This document shows positions 43,261-51,312 of a DNA stretch of 64,000 nucleotides, one piece after another. Every line of letters starts with the position of its first letter. The first letter of the stretch is position 1. The position numbers and the translations under genes are program-made. The DNA is from Bacillota bacterium. Lineage in GTDB: Bacteria > Bacillota > Clostridia > Lachnospirales > Lachnospiraceae. The stretch spans positions 124,001 through 188,000 of the forward strand of contig JAEZLH010000033.1 in the NCBI GenBank assembly GCA_023435895.1, written 5' to 3'. The notes beneath the pieces were generated by a model. The model made no database searches. It worked only from the letters and a program-made list of their open reading frames with translations, and had not been told where the DNA came from.

Positions 43261-44658
43261 TTATTCAGTAGGTAATGTAATAGTAACCGTGGTTCCTATC
43301 CCAATCTCGCTTTCCAGGGTTATTGTTCCATTAAATTTTTCTACAATCTCACTGCATAGAGATAATCCTAGCCCGGAGCCTTTTGCAATATTTGAATTTC
43401 CCCCTCGATAAAACCGCTCTTGAACCAGGGATAATTCGTTCTTATGAATTCCTATCCCCTGATCAGTAATCTTGATTATTGCTGAACTTTGATATTCAAA
43501 AACTTCTACTTTAATAATACCTCCATCCTTTGAGTATTTTATGGCATTGTCTAAAATATTTGCGATTGCATGCAACATCAACATTTTATTGACTTGAACA
43601 AAGATTCCTTTTTTTAAGTCTGTATCTATGGATATTCCCCTCGTACTGGCTGGGTACTCCATTTGTTGAATCACCTGATTCGCAAGATCCCCCAAATCCT
43701 CCTTATCCGTATTCAGCTCCGGTGCTGCTTTATCAAATTTTGAAAGTATCAACAGTTCATTGATAAGCTTTGTAAGTCGATCCGATTCATTGTATAGATG
43801 AAAATATATCTTTTTTAAGTCCTCATCCTCATTCTCCCCATCATATAAATACTGAGAAAAGCCCTGAATTGCTGCTAGTGGTGTCTTCAGTTCATGGGAT
43901 ACATTAGAAACAAATTGCTTTTGATACTGAATGTAGTCATTTAATTTTATTCCCATCTGATTTAATCCGGCTGCAAGCATACCAAGCTCATCTTTCCTCT
44001 TTAAATTAATCTGTTCAAATTGCTGTTTTGAGAACTTTTCTGTTGCTCCAAGAAGAAATTTAATCGGCTTCGTTGTCTTTCGGGAAATATAAAAGCCCGA
44101 CACTGTAATCAGAAATACAAAGCCACAGGCACCAAGAAATAAGATATCTCTGACCTTTCCCATAACGATATAAAAATAGGAGATGTCTTCTACTATCTCA
44201 AATACATAAGCATTCTCATAATAACTGTCCTGAATTGGGATTGCAAAATAAATCAGACTTTTATTGGTAATGGTATAGGAATAATTCCCCTTCAAGGCAT
44301 TTTTTATATTTTCATGAAAAATGGTTGGTGAGCCATCATAAATGATAATTCCGTTTTCAGCCATTCCTAACAATTTCTGATTTTTGTCATATATTCTAAC
44401 TTCTCTTCCTGAGGCCTTTAAAACTTCAAGAACATCCTTTGCCATACTAGTTGGAGGAAGCTTACTTGTGGAATGTTCATATTTTGCGAGTATTTCTCGA
44501 AAGGACAACTCACATATATCAGCCTTTTCCATCATCTGTTTTTCGATTGTCACAAAACTGTAGTAATCAATAGCTTTGTCAACGGATAAAATAATGATGG
44601 AAAAAGATAGGATGGAGAAAAACAAAATACTTAAAAGAAGTCTGGTCGCATACTTCAA
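43261..44658 (-). CDS. Sensor histidine kinase, OmpR-partner type
   Basis: The protein has 465 residues. Two membrane helices (about residues 7-27 and 170-190) flank an extracellular sensor domain of ~145 residues. HAMP follows (~190-240), then SHELKTPLAAIQGFSQYL with the phospho-histidine, the N-box NILDNAIKYS, DQGIGI and GSGLGLSL. It overlaps the response regulator by four bases (ATGA), so the two are co-translated. The ligand is unknown; the adjacent lipoprotein may be a target or an accessory sensor. Confidence 0.94.
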   Translation of the reverse strand: MKYATRLLLSILFFSILSFSIIILSVDKAIDYYSFVTIEKQMMEKADICELSFREILAKYEHSTSKLPPTSMAKDVLEVLKASGREVRIYDKNQKLLGMAENGIIIYDGSPTIFHENIKNALKGNYSYTITNKSLIYFAIPIQDSYYENAYVFEIVEDISYFYIVMGKVRDILFLGACGFVFLITVSGFYISRKTTKPIKFLLGATEKFSKQQFEQINLKRKDELGMLAAGLNQMGIKLNDYIQYQKQFVSNVSHELKTPLAAIQGFSQYLYDGENEDEDLKKIYFHLYNESDRLTKLINELLILSKFDKAAPELNTDKEDLGDLANQVIQQMEYPASTRGISIDTDLKKGIFVQVNKMLMLHAIANILDNAIKYSKDGGIIKVEVFEYQSSAIIKITDQGIGIHKNELSLVQERFYRGGNSNIAKGSGLGLSLCSEIVEKFNGTITLESEIGIGTTVTITLPTE

Positions 44659-45347
44659 GGATTGTCACCTCCGAATTGGTAACCGAAGCCATAAATGGTC
44701 TTTACATATTTGGGATTCTCGGAGTCATCTTCCACTTTTTTTCTCAGTCTCATAATTGTCATATCAACACTTCGGCTATCTCCTAAATAGTCGTATCCCC
44801 ATACGATGTCCAAAAGCTCTTCCCTTGTAAAAATTTTTTGTGATCGCTTTGAAAGTGTTTCAAGAATTTTAAACTCCTTCGCTGTTAAGGAAATTTGTTT
44901 ATCACCCTTCATCACCCTTCTGGTTTCAAATTCAATACTCAAATCCCCACATACTATTTTATTATTACGGTCTGTACTATCGCTGGTATCATATCTTCTT
45001 AATACAACTTTAATTCTTGCAAGAAGCTCTCGATTATCAAAAGGTTTCGTCATATAATCCTCTGCACCAAGCTCCAAACCTAATACTTTATCAATTATTT
45101 CACTTTTTGCGGTTAACATGATAACAGGTATGCTTCCTTTTTTAACAATCTCCTTACACAAATCATATCCGGAATAGTCCGGCAACATCAAATCCAGTAA
45201 AATTAAATCCGGATGAAAAGTATTCATTTTTGCAAGCCCGGATGCGCCATTTTCAGCCGTTTCCACCTGATAATTCTCTCTCTTAAGAACCAATTCCAGC
45301 AAATCTCGTATTGCTATCTCATCGTCTATAACAAGAATTTTTTTCAT
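44655..45347 (-). CDS. OmpR/PhoB family response regulator
   Basis: The protein has 230 residues. The receiver domain starts KKILVIDDEIAIRDLL, with the phosphorylated D in DLILLDLMLPD and K in MTKPFD. The winged helix at ~130-228 ends KYVKTIYGFGYQFGG. It is the first gene of a unit with the kinase and probably the lipoprotein. A clear -35/-10 pair is not obvious upstream. Confidence 0.95.
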   Translation of the reverse strand: MKKILVIDDEIAIRDLLELVLKRENYQVETAENGASGLAKMNTFHPDLILLDLMLPDYSGYDLCKEIVKKGSIPVIMLTAKSEIIDKVLGLELGAEDYMTKPFDNRELLARIKVVLRRYDTSDSTDRNNKIVCGDLSIEFETRRVMKGDKQISLTAKEFKILETLSKRSQKIFTREELLDIVWGYDYLGDSRSVDMTIMRLRKKVEDDSENPKYVKTIYGFGYQFGGDNP

Positions 45348-46321
45348 TATGGGATTTCTCCTTTACGGTTACTATTTCTCAGTGAATGGTAAAATAAACT
45401 GTTATTATTTTATTATGTTCGAATGGCAAAATTTCCGCTCAAACTGTAGACTTTTACTTACACAAAACCTACGAGCTTGTTTCCTATTATTTATATACAA
45501 TTTTGTAGTTGCATGAATGCATACATTTGCTCAGCCCAATCAACCAAATAATGCTTTATGAAAGAGTTTGTCCTTCGAGATTATTATTAATTGTAATTGC
45601 TCCATTCAGCCGTTTTGACCTTTATCTTCAACTTAATATTAACACTCATTTTTTACACATTCAACAGCTTGTTAGTATTCAACTAACCTATATTATGAAT
45701 ATTTTATAATCAATGTTTTCTATTCCAAAAATTTGAGTTGACAATATGATAGACTAGGATCTCTTATGCAAAGACAATTAGTTGAAATTGAAGAATTTAT
45801 GAGTAGATGTTTCAACAATAGAATGGAAGCAATAAAACTCCATGTGCAAATTGAATAACTATCAAAGGGATTTCTGACAATATCTAATAGATGGTGTAGA
45901 GGTAGAACTTATTTAATGAATAGCTTGAGGGTTCATAATGAAAAACTGTCTACTGAAGTAGATTAATGTAAACATAATTAGCAAATGTAAATAGCTGGAA
46001 GGAGCGAAATAATAAAGGAGATTAATAGGTTAAAAAGATGCTTGAGGGAAAAAGGTTAGTTTGTTTTTGAAATATCCTAAAATCCACAATTGATGCTAAT
46101 AAATGCCGTAGGCCTGATACATGTCTATTTGTTATTGATTGTGTAATTGAAAACTCCCGATAATAACTATACTTTTCTACTAAAGGATTGTTAGAAAATT
46201 TTTTATTTAAAAATGTAATTTTATAGCAATGAAATTTTAATATGTCATATAGTTGTCAAGTATTATATGATACAATAATATTCACCAGGATTTGGTATTA
46301 TTAAGAATGGAGGATTAGTAC
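45348..46321. other. Gene-poor scar region
   Basis: No convincing intact gene is present here. TTGACA occurs at 45738-45743, and a 30-codon frame (45766-45858, starting MQRQLVEIEEF, site AGGATC) follows. Later a stopped frame near 46021 reads EINRLKRCLREKG. Stops interrupt all frames. It looks like decayed accessory DNA rather than a regulatory region. Confidence 0.5.
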
Positions 46322-46456
46322 ATGAATACACCATTAGATTACACCCGTATGCTGGACAAGAACCACTGCCCAAGTGAGCAGGAGATTCAATTTTCACTTG
46401 GCTCAGACGCATATTTAGCGTGGATTGATTTAAAAAACTATCTGGATACATATTAA
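46322..46456 (+). pseudogene. Remnant: N-terminus of a DUF3788-type protein
   Basis: A 44-codon frame behind AATGGAGGA reads MNTPLDYTRMLDKNHCPSEQ, then EIQFSLGSDAYLAWIDLKNY. DUF3788 proteins begin in the same way (a MLDK...PSEEEI box, then a W-rich helix) but are ~130-150 residues long. The frame ends in TAA, and the following sequence does not restore the family. It is truncated by deletion or frameshift, just before the NHL gene. Confidence 0.6.
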
Positions 46457-46533
46457 AAACATTACTGAAAGCAAAGAGAAAGCCAAAGAAAATATCTGAT
46501 AAAAATGATGTATCTGAAAAAGGAGACTTAACA

Positions 46534-47517
46534 ATGGATTGGAAGGTTAAAAAAATAATCAACTTTGATTCAGGGGGGACATGGAAGGATGGAAATGCAC
46601 CTTTCGGATTCCACGACAGCAAGGGGAACTTATATGCTATGAGTTATTCCACACACTGGATTGGCTACTGTGGTCAAAATGGCAGATTAGAATGGTCAGC
46701 TGGTAATCATCCTGTTGAAAATAGTGACTGCCATATAACTATCGACTTGCAGTATCCACATTACATCACGGACACTCCAGATGGCATGTTGTTAGTATCA
46801 AGTGCTGGAAACAAAAAGATTTACAAGATTAACCCTAACAAAATGACCGCATTTGTATTAATAGATGGGAATGATATTGGACTCACTGATTTGGGTAATT
46901 GTGTATTTGACTATGAAGGTAATATTTGGATCAATGAAGTCCAAGGATGTAAGCTTTGGAAGTTCACTCCTGAAGGCATTCCTGTTCAAACATTAGGTAA
47001 TGGTCAACCTGGTTTTCAGACAGAAACCACCCCCTTCAATGACGTTCAATTTAATTGGATTTATGATATTCGTACTGGGCCTGATGGCAATATATATGTA
47101 TTAGACAGTAAGAATTATGCTGTGAGGATGATTGACATACAAAGAAAGTCTGTAATAACCATTGCAGGTACTGGTGTTGGGGGGTATTCTGGTGACGGCA
47201 AAAATGCTATAAATGCAACGTTTGGTAGCAATCCCGATGAATACTTTGATGGACCCTGGTCGTTGTCGCTTGATGAAGATGGTAATATTTACGTTGGTGA
47301 CACCCAGAACCATGTTGTAAGAATGATTGAAAGGTCGACAAACATCATAACCACCATTGCTGGAAATCCAGATATTAAACAAGGTATCCGTAATATCCCT
47401 ACTAATAAAGATCCATTGAGTCTTAACTTACCCAAGATTTGTAGTATGGATTACAATAACGATTGCCTTTTTATTCCTGAATGGGATGGTGATTTGATAA
47501 TACTATCAAAATCGTAG
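46534..47517 (+). CDS. NHL-repeat (six-bladed beta-propeller-like) protein
   Basis: The protein has 327 residues with repeated blades of the type DxxGNIYVxDxxNxxVRMI: GPDGNIYVLDSKNYAVRMID and DEDGNIYVGDTQNHVVRMIE. SAGNKKIYKINPNK and FDYEGNIWINEVQGC are more distant blades. Each blade is followed by an ITIAGTG-type strand. There is no signal peptide, so the protein is probably cytoplasmic. NHL propellers bind proteins, RNA or act as lyases/lactonases; the function here is open. AAGGAG precedes the ATG. The frame stays open upstream, possibly the tail of a lost gene. Confidence 0.85.
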   Translation: MDWKVKKIINFDSGGTWKDGNAPFGFHDSKGNLYAMSYSTHWIGYCGQNGRLEWSAGNHPVENSDCHITIDLQYPHYITDTPDGMLLVSSAGNKKIYKINPNKMTAFVLIDGNDIGLTDLGNCVFDYEGNIWINEVQGCKLWKFTPEGIPVQTLGNGQPGFQTETTPFNDVQFNWIYDIRTGPDGNIYVLDSKNYAVRMIDIQRKSVITIAGTGVGGYSGDGKNAINATFGSNPDEYFDGPWSLSLDEDGNIYVGDTQNHVVRMIERSTNIITTIAGNPDIKQGIRNIPTNKDPLSLNLPKICSMDYNNDCLFIPEWDGDLIILSKS

Positions 47518-47675
47518 ATTAGACCTTAGTTACAGAGAATCTTTAATATATAACTTGCCTACTATAAGTAATGAACACTTTAAGTTTTAGTTACCTAATT
47601 CTAACATTAAAAACCTTACCACGATGAATAATGTGGGACAGAAACTTTTACATATATGGGATAATTTGATATTTG

Positions 47676-47704
47676 TTGACATCGTTACAAATACGTGGTA
47701 TTTT
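47676..47704 (+). promoter_or_regulatory. Promoter of the rtcB leader
   Basis: TTGACA (47676-47681), a 17-base spacer and TATTTT (47699-47704). The expected start is near 47711, which gives a ~190-base leader before rtcB. Confidence 0.7.
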
Positions 47705-47738
47705 ATTGTTAACAAATTACAGAAAGGAAGGTGACGTC

Positions 47739-47816
47739 ATGCAACAAATAATACAAAACATAAATACTAACACTAAACAATACCCGTATCATTCAAATCG
47801 GCATGGCGATAGTTAG
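47739..47816 (+). CDS. Probable 25-residue leader peptide before rtcB
   Basis: An ATG at 47739 follows AAAGGAAGGTGACGTC, a good ribosome binding site, and opens 25 codons that begin MQQIIQNINTNTKQ and end HSNRHGDS. Four Gln and four Asn codons lie in the first half. The stop TAG is inside the loop of a GGCG/CGCC hairpin (47805-47820), and a strong terminator follows at 47853. The peptide is too short for a functional protein and fits a cis-acting leader. Confidence 0.6.
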   Translation: MQQIIQNINTNTKQYPYHSNRHGDS

Positions 47817-47879
47817 CGCCTTTCTTTTATTAACCATTTAGCCGTTTTTGATGCCCGGGTAATTTACTCGGGCTTTTTT
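47799..47879 (+). terminator. Attenuator-like structure: alternative hairpins and intrinsic terminator
   Basis: The terminator stem GCCCGGGTAA with TTACTCGGGC lies at 47853-47873 and is followed by six T. Upstream, hairpin GGCG/CGCC (47805-47820, then TTTCTTTT) is mutually exclusive with CGGCATGG (47799-47806) pairing CCAT-TTA-GCCG (47834-47844). CGGCAT could also pair the ATGCC of the terminator arm. The gene rtcB starts 24 bases after the T-run. Confidence 0.7.
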
Positions 47880-47902
47880 GCGCTCATTTTGAAAGGAAAA
47901 TT

Positions 47903-49093
47903 ATGATTGAATTAAAAGGAACATATAACACTGCAAAAGTATTTACTAATAACATGGAACAGGATGCGATTACTCAAATTATTAATCTCCTTAATCAGGA
48001 ATTTATCAGTTCAAGTCAAATTCGTATTATGCCTGATGTGCATGCCGGAGCAGGTTGCACCATTGGCACTACCATGACCCTCACCGATAAAGTTGTCCCC
48101 AATCTAGTAGGAGTTGACATCGGCTGCGGTATGGAAACTGTACTACTCAAGGATTCCCATGTGGAATTGCAAAAGCTTGATGCGGTAATTCACAAATTTA
48201 TTCCGGCAGGCTTTACGATCCGTGAGAATCCTCATTCCTATATGGAGGAAATTGATTTAACCCAGTTACGCTGCCGAGATCACGTAAATTTAAATCGTGC
48301 CTTGCTAAGTATGGGTACTTTAGGCGGGGGAAATCATTTTATCGAGCTTGATAAGGATGAACAGGGACGCTTCTACCTTGTGGTGCACTCCGGCAGCCGA
48401 AACCTTGGTAAGCAGGTTGCGGACTATTACCAAAAAGCAGCAGTCAACGAATTAGAAAGAAGAAAAAAGGATCACTCCCAGCTAATCAATGATCTAAAAG
48501 CACAGGGACGGGAGAGTGAAATTCAAACCGAACTGGATAAATTAACCACTTTAAAGACGGATAAAAACTTAGCCTATCTGGAGGGTTCTCTATTTGAAGA
48601 TTATATTCACGATATGACAATCACCCAGCAATATGCTTTGCTCAATCGCAAGGCAATGGTTAAGGATATTGTGAAACAGATGAAGTTTAAGGTGGAGGAC
48701 TCTTTTACCACCATTCATAACTATATTGATATGGAAAGCATGATTCTTCGAAAAGGGGCTATTTCTGCAAAATCCGGAGAACAAGTCCTAATCCCGATGA
48801 ATATGAGAGACGGAAGCTTAATCTGTACCGGAAAGGGTAACCCGGACTGGAATATGTCAGCTCCTCATGGAGCCGGTCGTCTCATGAGCCGCACCGCTGC
48901 CAAGCAAAGCATTACCCTGTCACAATTTAAGAAATCCATGGAGGGGATTTATTCATCCACCGTGAACAAATCCACGGTAGATGAAGCACCCTTCGCCTAC
49001 AAACCCATGGAAGAAATCCTTAGCAATATAACGGAAAGCGTAGATGTTGTTAAGGTAATCAAACCTGTTTACAACTTCAAGGCAGCGGAATAA
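47903..49093 (+). CDS. rtcB: RtcB family RNA ligase
   Basis: The protein has 396 residues, similar to bacterial RtcB. Motifs are PDVHAGAGCTIGTTMTL, GVDIGCGMET (Mn-binding Cys), GGGNHFIEL, VHSGSRNLGK and APHGAGRLMSR, whose histidine is the GMP-accepting residue. RtcB joins 2',3'-cyclic phosphate or 3'-phosphate ends to 5'-OH ends with GTP, in RNA repair or healing of tRNA/rRNA. No RtcA cyclase or archease is seen here. GAAAGGAAAATT precedes the ATG. A leader peptide/terminator upstream suggests attenuation, and a 51-residue basic protein follows. Confidence 0.95.
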   Translation: MIELKGTYNTAKVFTNNMEQDAITQIINLLNQEFISSSQIRIMPDVHAGAGCTIGTTMTLTDKVVPNLVGVDIGCGMETVLLKDSHVELQKLDAVIHKFIPAGFTIRENPHSYMEEIDLTQLRCRDHVNLNRALLSMGTLGGGNHFIELDKDEQGRFYLVVHSGSRNLGKQVADYYQKAAVNELERRKKDHSQLINDLKAQGRESEIQTELDKLTTLKTDKNLAYLEGSLFEDYIHDMTITQQYALLNRKAMVKDIVKQMKFKVEDSFTTIHNYIDMESMILRKGAISAKSGEQVLIPMNMRDGSLICTGKGNPDWNMSAPHGAGRLMSRTAAKQSITLSQFKKSMEGIYSSTVNKSTVDEAPFAYKPMEEILSNITESVDVVKVIKPVYNFKAAE

Positions 49094-49113
49094 GCAGAGA
49101 GAAAGGTATATTT

Positions 49114-49269
49114 ATGAAAAAGAAAAAACCAAAATTAATGATTACCAAGGAAAGCCCAGAGGATCGAAAAAAACGAGTGTCCAACGGGATCAAATATCGA
49201 CCTGCTGTTTTTGAAAGCAAGAAAAGGCAACAAAAATATAAAGAAAACTATAACGAAGAAAATTTGTAA
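49114..49269 (+). CDS. Basic 51-residue protein downstream of rtcB
   Basis: The ATG at 49114 follows GAGAAAGG and lies 21 bp after the rtcB stop. The protein starts MKKKKPKLMITKESPEDRKK and ends KENYNEENL; about 19 of 51 residues are Lys or Arg. It has no membrane segment. The charge suggests RNA or ribosome binding. I do not recognise a family. Position suggests co-transcription with rtcB. Confidence 0.7.
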   Translation: MKKKKPKLMITKESPEDRKKRVSNGIKYRPAVFESKKRQQKYKENYNEENL

Positions 49270-49342
49270 CAAAAAATATTAGGGTGTCATAGCACTTTCC
49301 AACCGTGTTGGTCTGCAATTTGTAAAATCTATAGAATACTTG

Positions 49343-50794
49343 CTAATCTTTCTCCGTGGCAATTGATACCTTTAGTTGCTTACCGCCAATCGCTGTATTT
49401 TTCATTGTCTCCAATACCAAGGTTCCTTTACCATTCAATATCTCAACAAAGGTAAGGGTATCTTGGATGGAGATAATACCGATATCCTCCGCACTAACCC
49501 CTTCAATATTTGATATTACCCCCACAAAATTAGCTGCCCTAAGTTTCTTTTTCTTTCCCCCATTAAATCGCAATTTTAAAATTTCCTTATTTAATTGATT
49601 ACTCTTCACAGGTTTGAGAACAGGAATCTTATTTCTTTTTTGATCAAAAGCAGTTTTACATATGGCCACTTCTTCCTGAGAAGGCTTTTCTTTTTTCTCA
49701 ATTTCAAATCCAATGTATTTTTCAATCTCATTTAAATATCTTAATTCGCCGGAGGTTACAAAGGTGATTGCGTTGCCATCAAGACCTGCCCGACCGGTTC
49801 TTCCGGTACGGTGAACGTAGACTTCCTTATCTAAGGGAATATCATAATTGATTACTAAGGAGATATTTTCAACATCAATTCCTCTTGCAATTACATCCGT
49901 AGCGATAAGATAAGTATACTCTCCCCTTTTAAAACGCTTCATTGCAGACAGGCGGTCATCCTGTTCCATACCGCCGTGAATTTTGTTGCAACGATACCCT
50001 CTGTTTAACAAATTGGCGCATACCATATCCACTCGTTCCTTCGTTCTGCAAAAAACAATGCAACTATCCGGATTTTCTACCACTGTAACATCCGCAAGCA
50101 AGGAAAGCTTCTCTTCCTCCTCACAGGAATAAAGGGAATGCTTGATGCCCCCGGTAGTTATCTCATCCTCGCTCACATCAACGTACATCGCATCCTTCAT
50201 ATAGTTCAAGGCAATCTTCTTGATTTCTTCTGGCATGGTAGCAGAGAACATCATGGTAACCCGTTCAATTGGTAACTTCTTCATGATGAATTCCATCTGT
50301 TCTGCAAATCCCATATCCATCATCCGGTCTGCCTCATCAATCACCAAATACTTAATTTTATCAAGAAATAAGGTTTCTCTCTGAATATGATCCATAACAC
50401 GCCCAGGCGTACCAACTACAATATGGGTCATCTGTTTTAACTCATTTTTCTCCACGGAAAATGCATGTCTTCCATAAATTGCAGATGCTTTGATACGTTT
50501 GAATCTGCCAATATTGACAAAATCCTCTTTCACCTGTACTGCAAGTTCTCTGGTTGGCGTTAATACCAGCGCCTGTGGCTTATTCTCCAACCATTCAATT
50601 AACTCACATATCGGGATGGCATATGCACCGGTCTTGCCACTTCCGGTCTGTGCCTTTACGAAAAGATCTTTTTTCTCTAATGCAAAAGGAATGACCTGTT
50701 GTTGAACTTCTGTGGGGATTTCATATTCCAAACCCTTTAATGCTCTTTTTATCTCATCACTTAATAAAAAATCGTGAAATTTAACCTTACTCAT
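49343..50794 (-). CDS. DEAD-box RNA helicase with C-terminal DbpA-like RNA-binding domain
   Basis: I start at the ATG at 50794, eight bases after GGGAGG; a TTG five codons upstream is in frame. The 483-residue protein has the Q motif (FHDFLLSDEIKRALKGLEYE), AQTGSGKT, PTRELA, VIDEADRMMD, FSATMP and HRTGRTGRAG. Residues ~405-480 match the DbpA C-terminal domain (LRFNGGKKKKLRAANFVGVI, SNIEGVSAEDIGII), which binds hairpin 92 of 23S rRNA. It probably acts in 50S ribosome assembly. It is convergent with the rtcB unit and has a long 5' gap (518 bp). Confidence 0.94.
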   Translation of the reverse strand: MSKVKFHDFLLSDEIKRALKGLEYEIPTEVQQQVIPFALEKKDLFVKAQTGSGKTGAYAIPICELIEWLENKPQALVLTPTRELAVQVKEDFVNIGRFKRIKASAIYGRHAFSVEKNELKQMTHIVVGTPGRVMDHIQRETLFLDKIKYLVIDEADRMMDMGFAEQMEFIMKKLPIERVTMMFSATMPEEIKKIALNYMKDAMYVDVSEDEITTGGIKHSLYSCEEEEKLSLLADVTVVENPDSCIVFCRTKERVDMVCANLLNRGYRCNKIHGGMEQDDRLSAMKRFKRGEYTYLIATDVIARGIDVENISLVINYDIPLDKEVYVHRTGRTGRAGLDGNAITFVTSGELRYLNEIEKYIGFEIEKKEKPSQEEVAICKTAFDQKRNKIPVLKPVKSNQLNKEILKLRFNGGKKKKLRAANFVGVISNIEGVSAEDIGIISIQDTLTFVEILNGKGTLVLETMKNTAIGGKQLKVSIATEKD

Positions 50795-51056
50795 CTCGAA
50801 ACCTCCCAAATCATGAATTGGTACTTTATTAGGGTAACCAACTTTCTTCCCAATTCTACTTGAAAGACTGTGCTATGGCAATAGTATAGTGATAGATTTA
50901 TCAGATATCGCTATTTCTGCTTCGTTCCGCCCCACTCAACAACAGTAAATCCCTCTCTTACAAACGGTTTTAATTCTTGGGGTTCGACTTTCGTATATTT
51001 ATTTAGTGGTATTGATGGTACGGATACTTTTCTTATCTTCCTCTATATACTCTCTT

Positions 51057-51101
51057 GTTACTGTTCACTTTCTGTCAAAGTTGAGAATATGATTACGACA
51101 A
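51057..51101 (+). repeat. Third copy of the ~42-bp element found upstream of the LysR gene
   Basis: It reads TTACTGTTCACTT, CTGTCAAAGTTGAGAATATG and ATTACGACA. Compared with the reverse complement of 19174-19214 about 42 of 48 positions agree. It lies in the 518-bp gap 50795-51312, about 65 bp upstream of the ABC-F promoter. Confidence 0.7.
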
Positions 51102-51165
51102 GTTTTGAATTGGGAGCGAGCCGTAACACTATATTTTCTCCACTATATAATTTCCGACGAAATGA

Positions 51166-51290
51166 TTGTAATCCTTCAAAAAAAATGTTATGCTACCAAG
51201 AGTAAACTCATAAAAACTTACATTTTATAATGATGAAAGGTAATGATTGAGTTCATAATATAGGGGAGCTTATTTTATAGGCTCTTTTTT
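51166..51290 (+). promoter_or_regulatory. Promoter and attenuator leader of the ABC-F gene
   Basis: TTGTAA (51166-51171), a 17-base spacer and TATGCT (51189-51194). The leader has two overlapping mini-ORFs: MMKGND (51230-51250) and MIEFII (51243-51263, after GAAAGG). An intrinsic terminator at 51266-51290 (GAGCTTAT with ATAGGCTC, six T) precedes the gene. AACTCA near 51206 can pair TGAGTT near 51248. Such leaders with premature terminators control several ABC-F resistance genes. Confidence 0.65.
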
Positions 51291-51312
51291 AATGAGATAG
51301 AGAGGTAATAAC

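Noticed and set aside
45509..45709. 66-codon frame starting MHECIHLL
   Set aside because: No ribosome binding site, and the composition is dominated by Leu/Ile/His, as expected for AT-rich non-coding DNA.
46021..46063. IS3-type transposase remnant (EINRLKRCLREKG)
   Set aside because: Only 13 codons with a general coiled-coil look; no inverted repeats or DDE motif nearby.
47739..47816. Classical amino-acid operon leader (His, Trp or Leu type)
   Set aside because: There is no run of one amino-acid codon, and the following gene is an RNA ligase rather than a biosynthetic gene; I treat it as an attenuator of unknown trigger.
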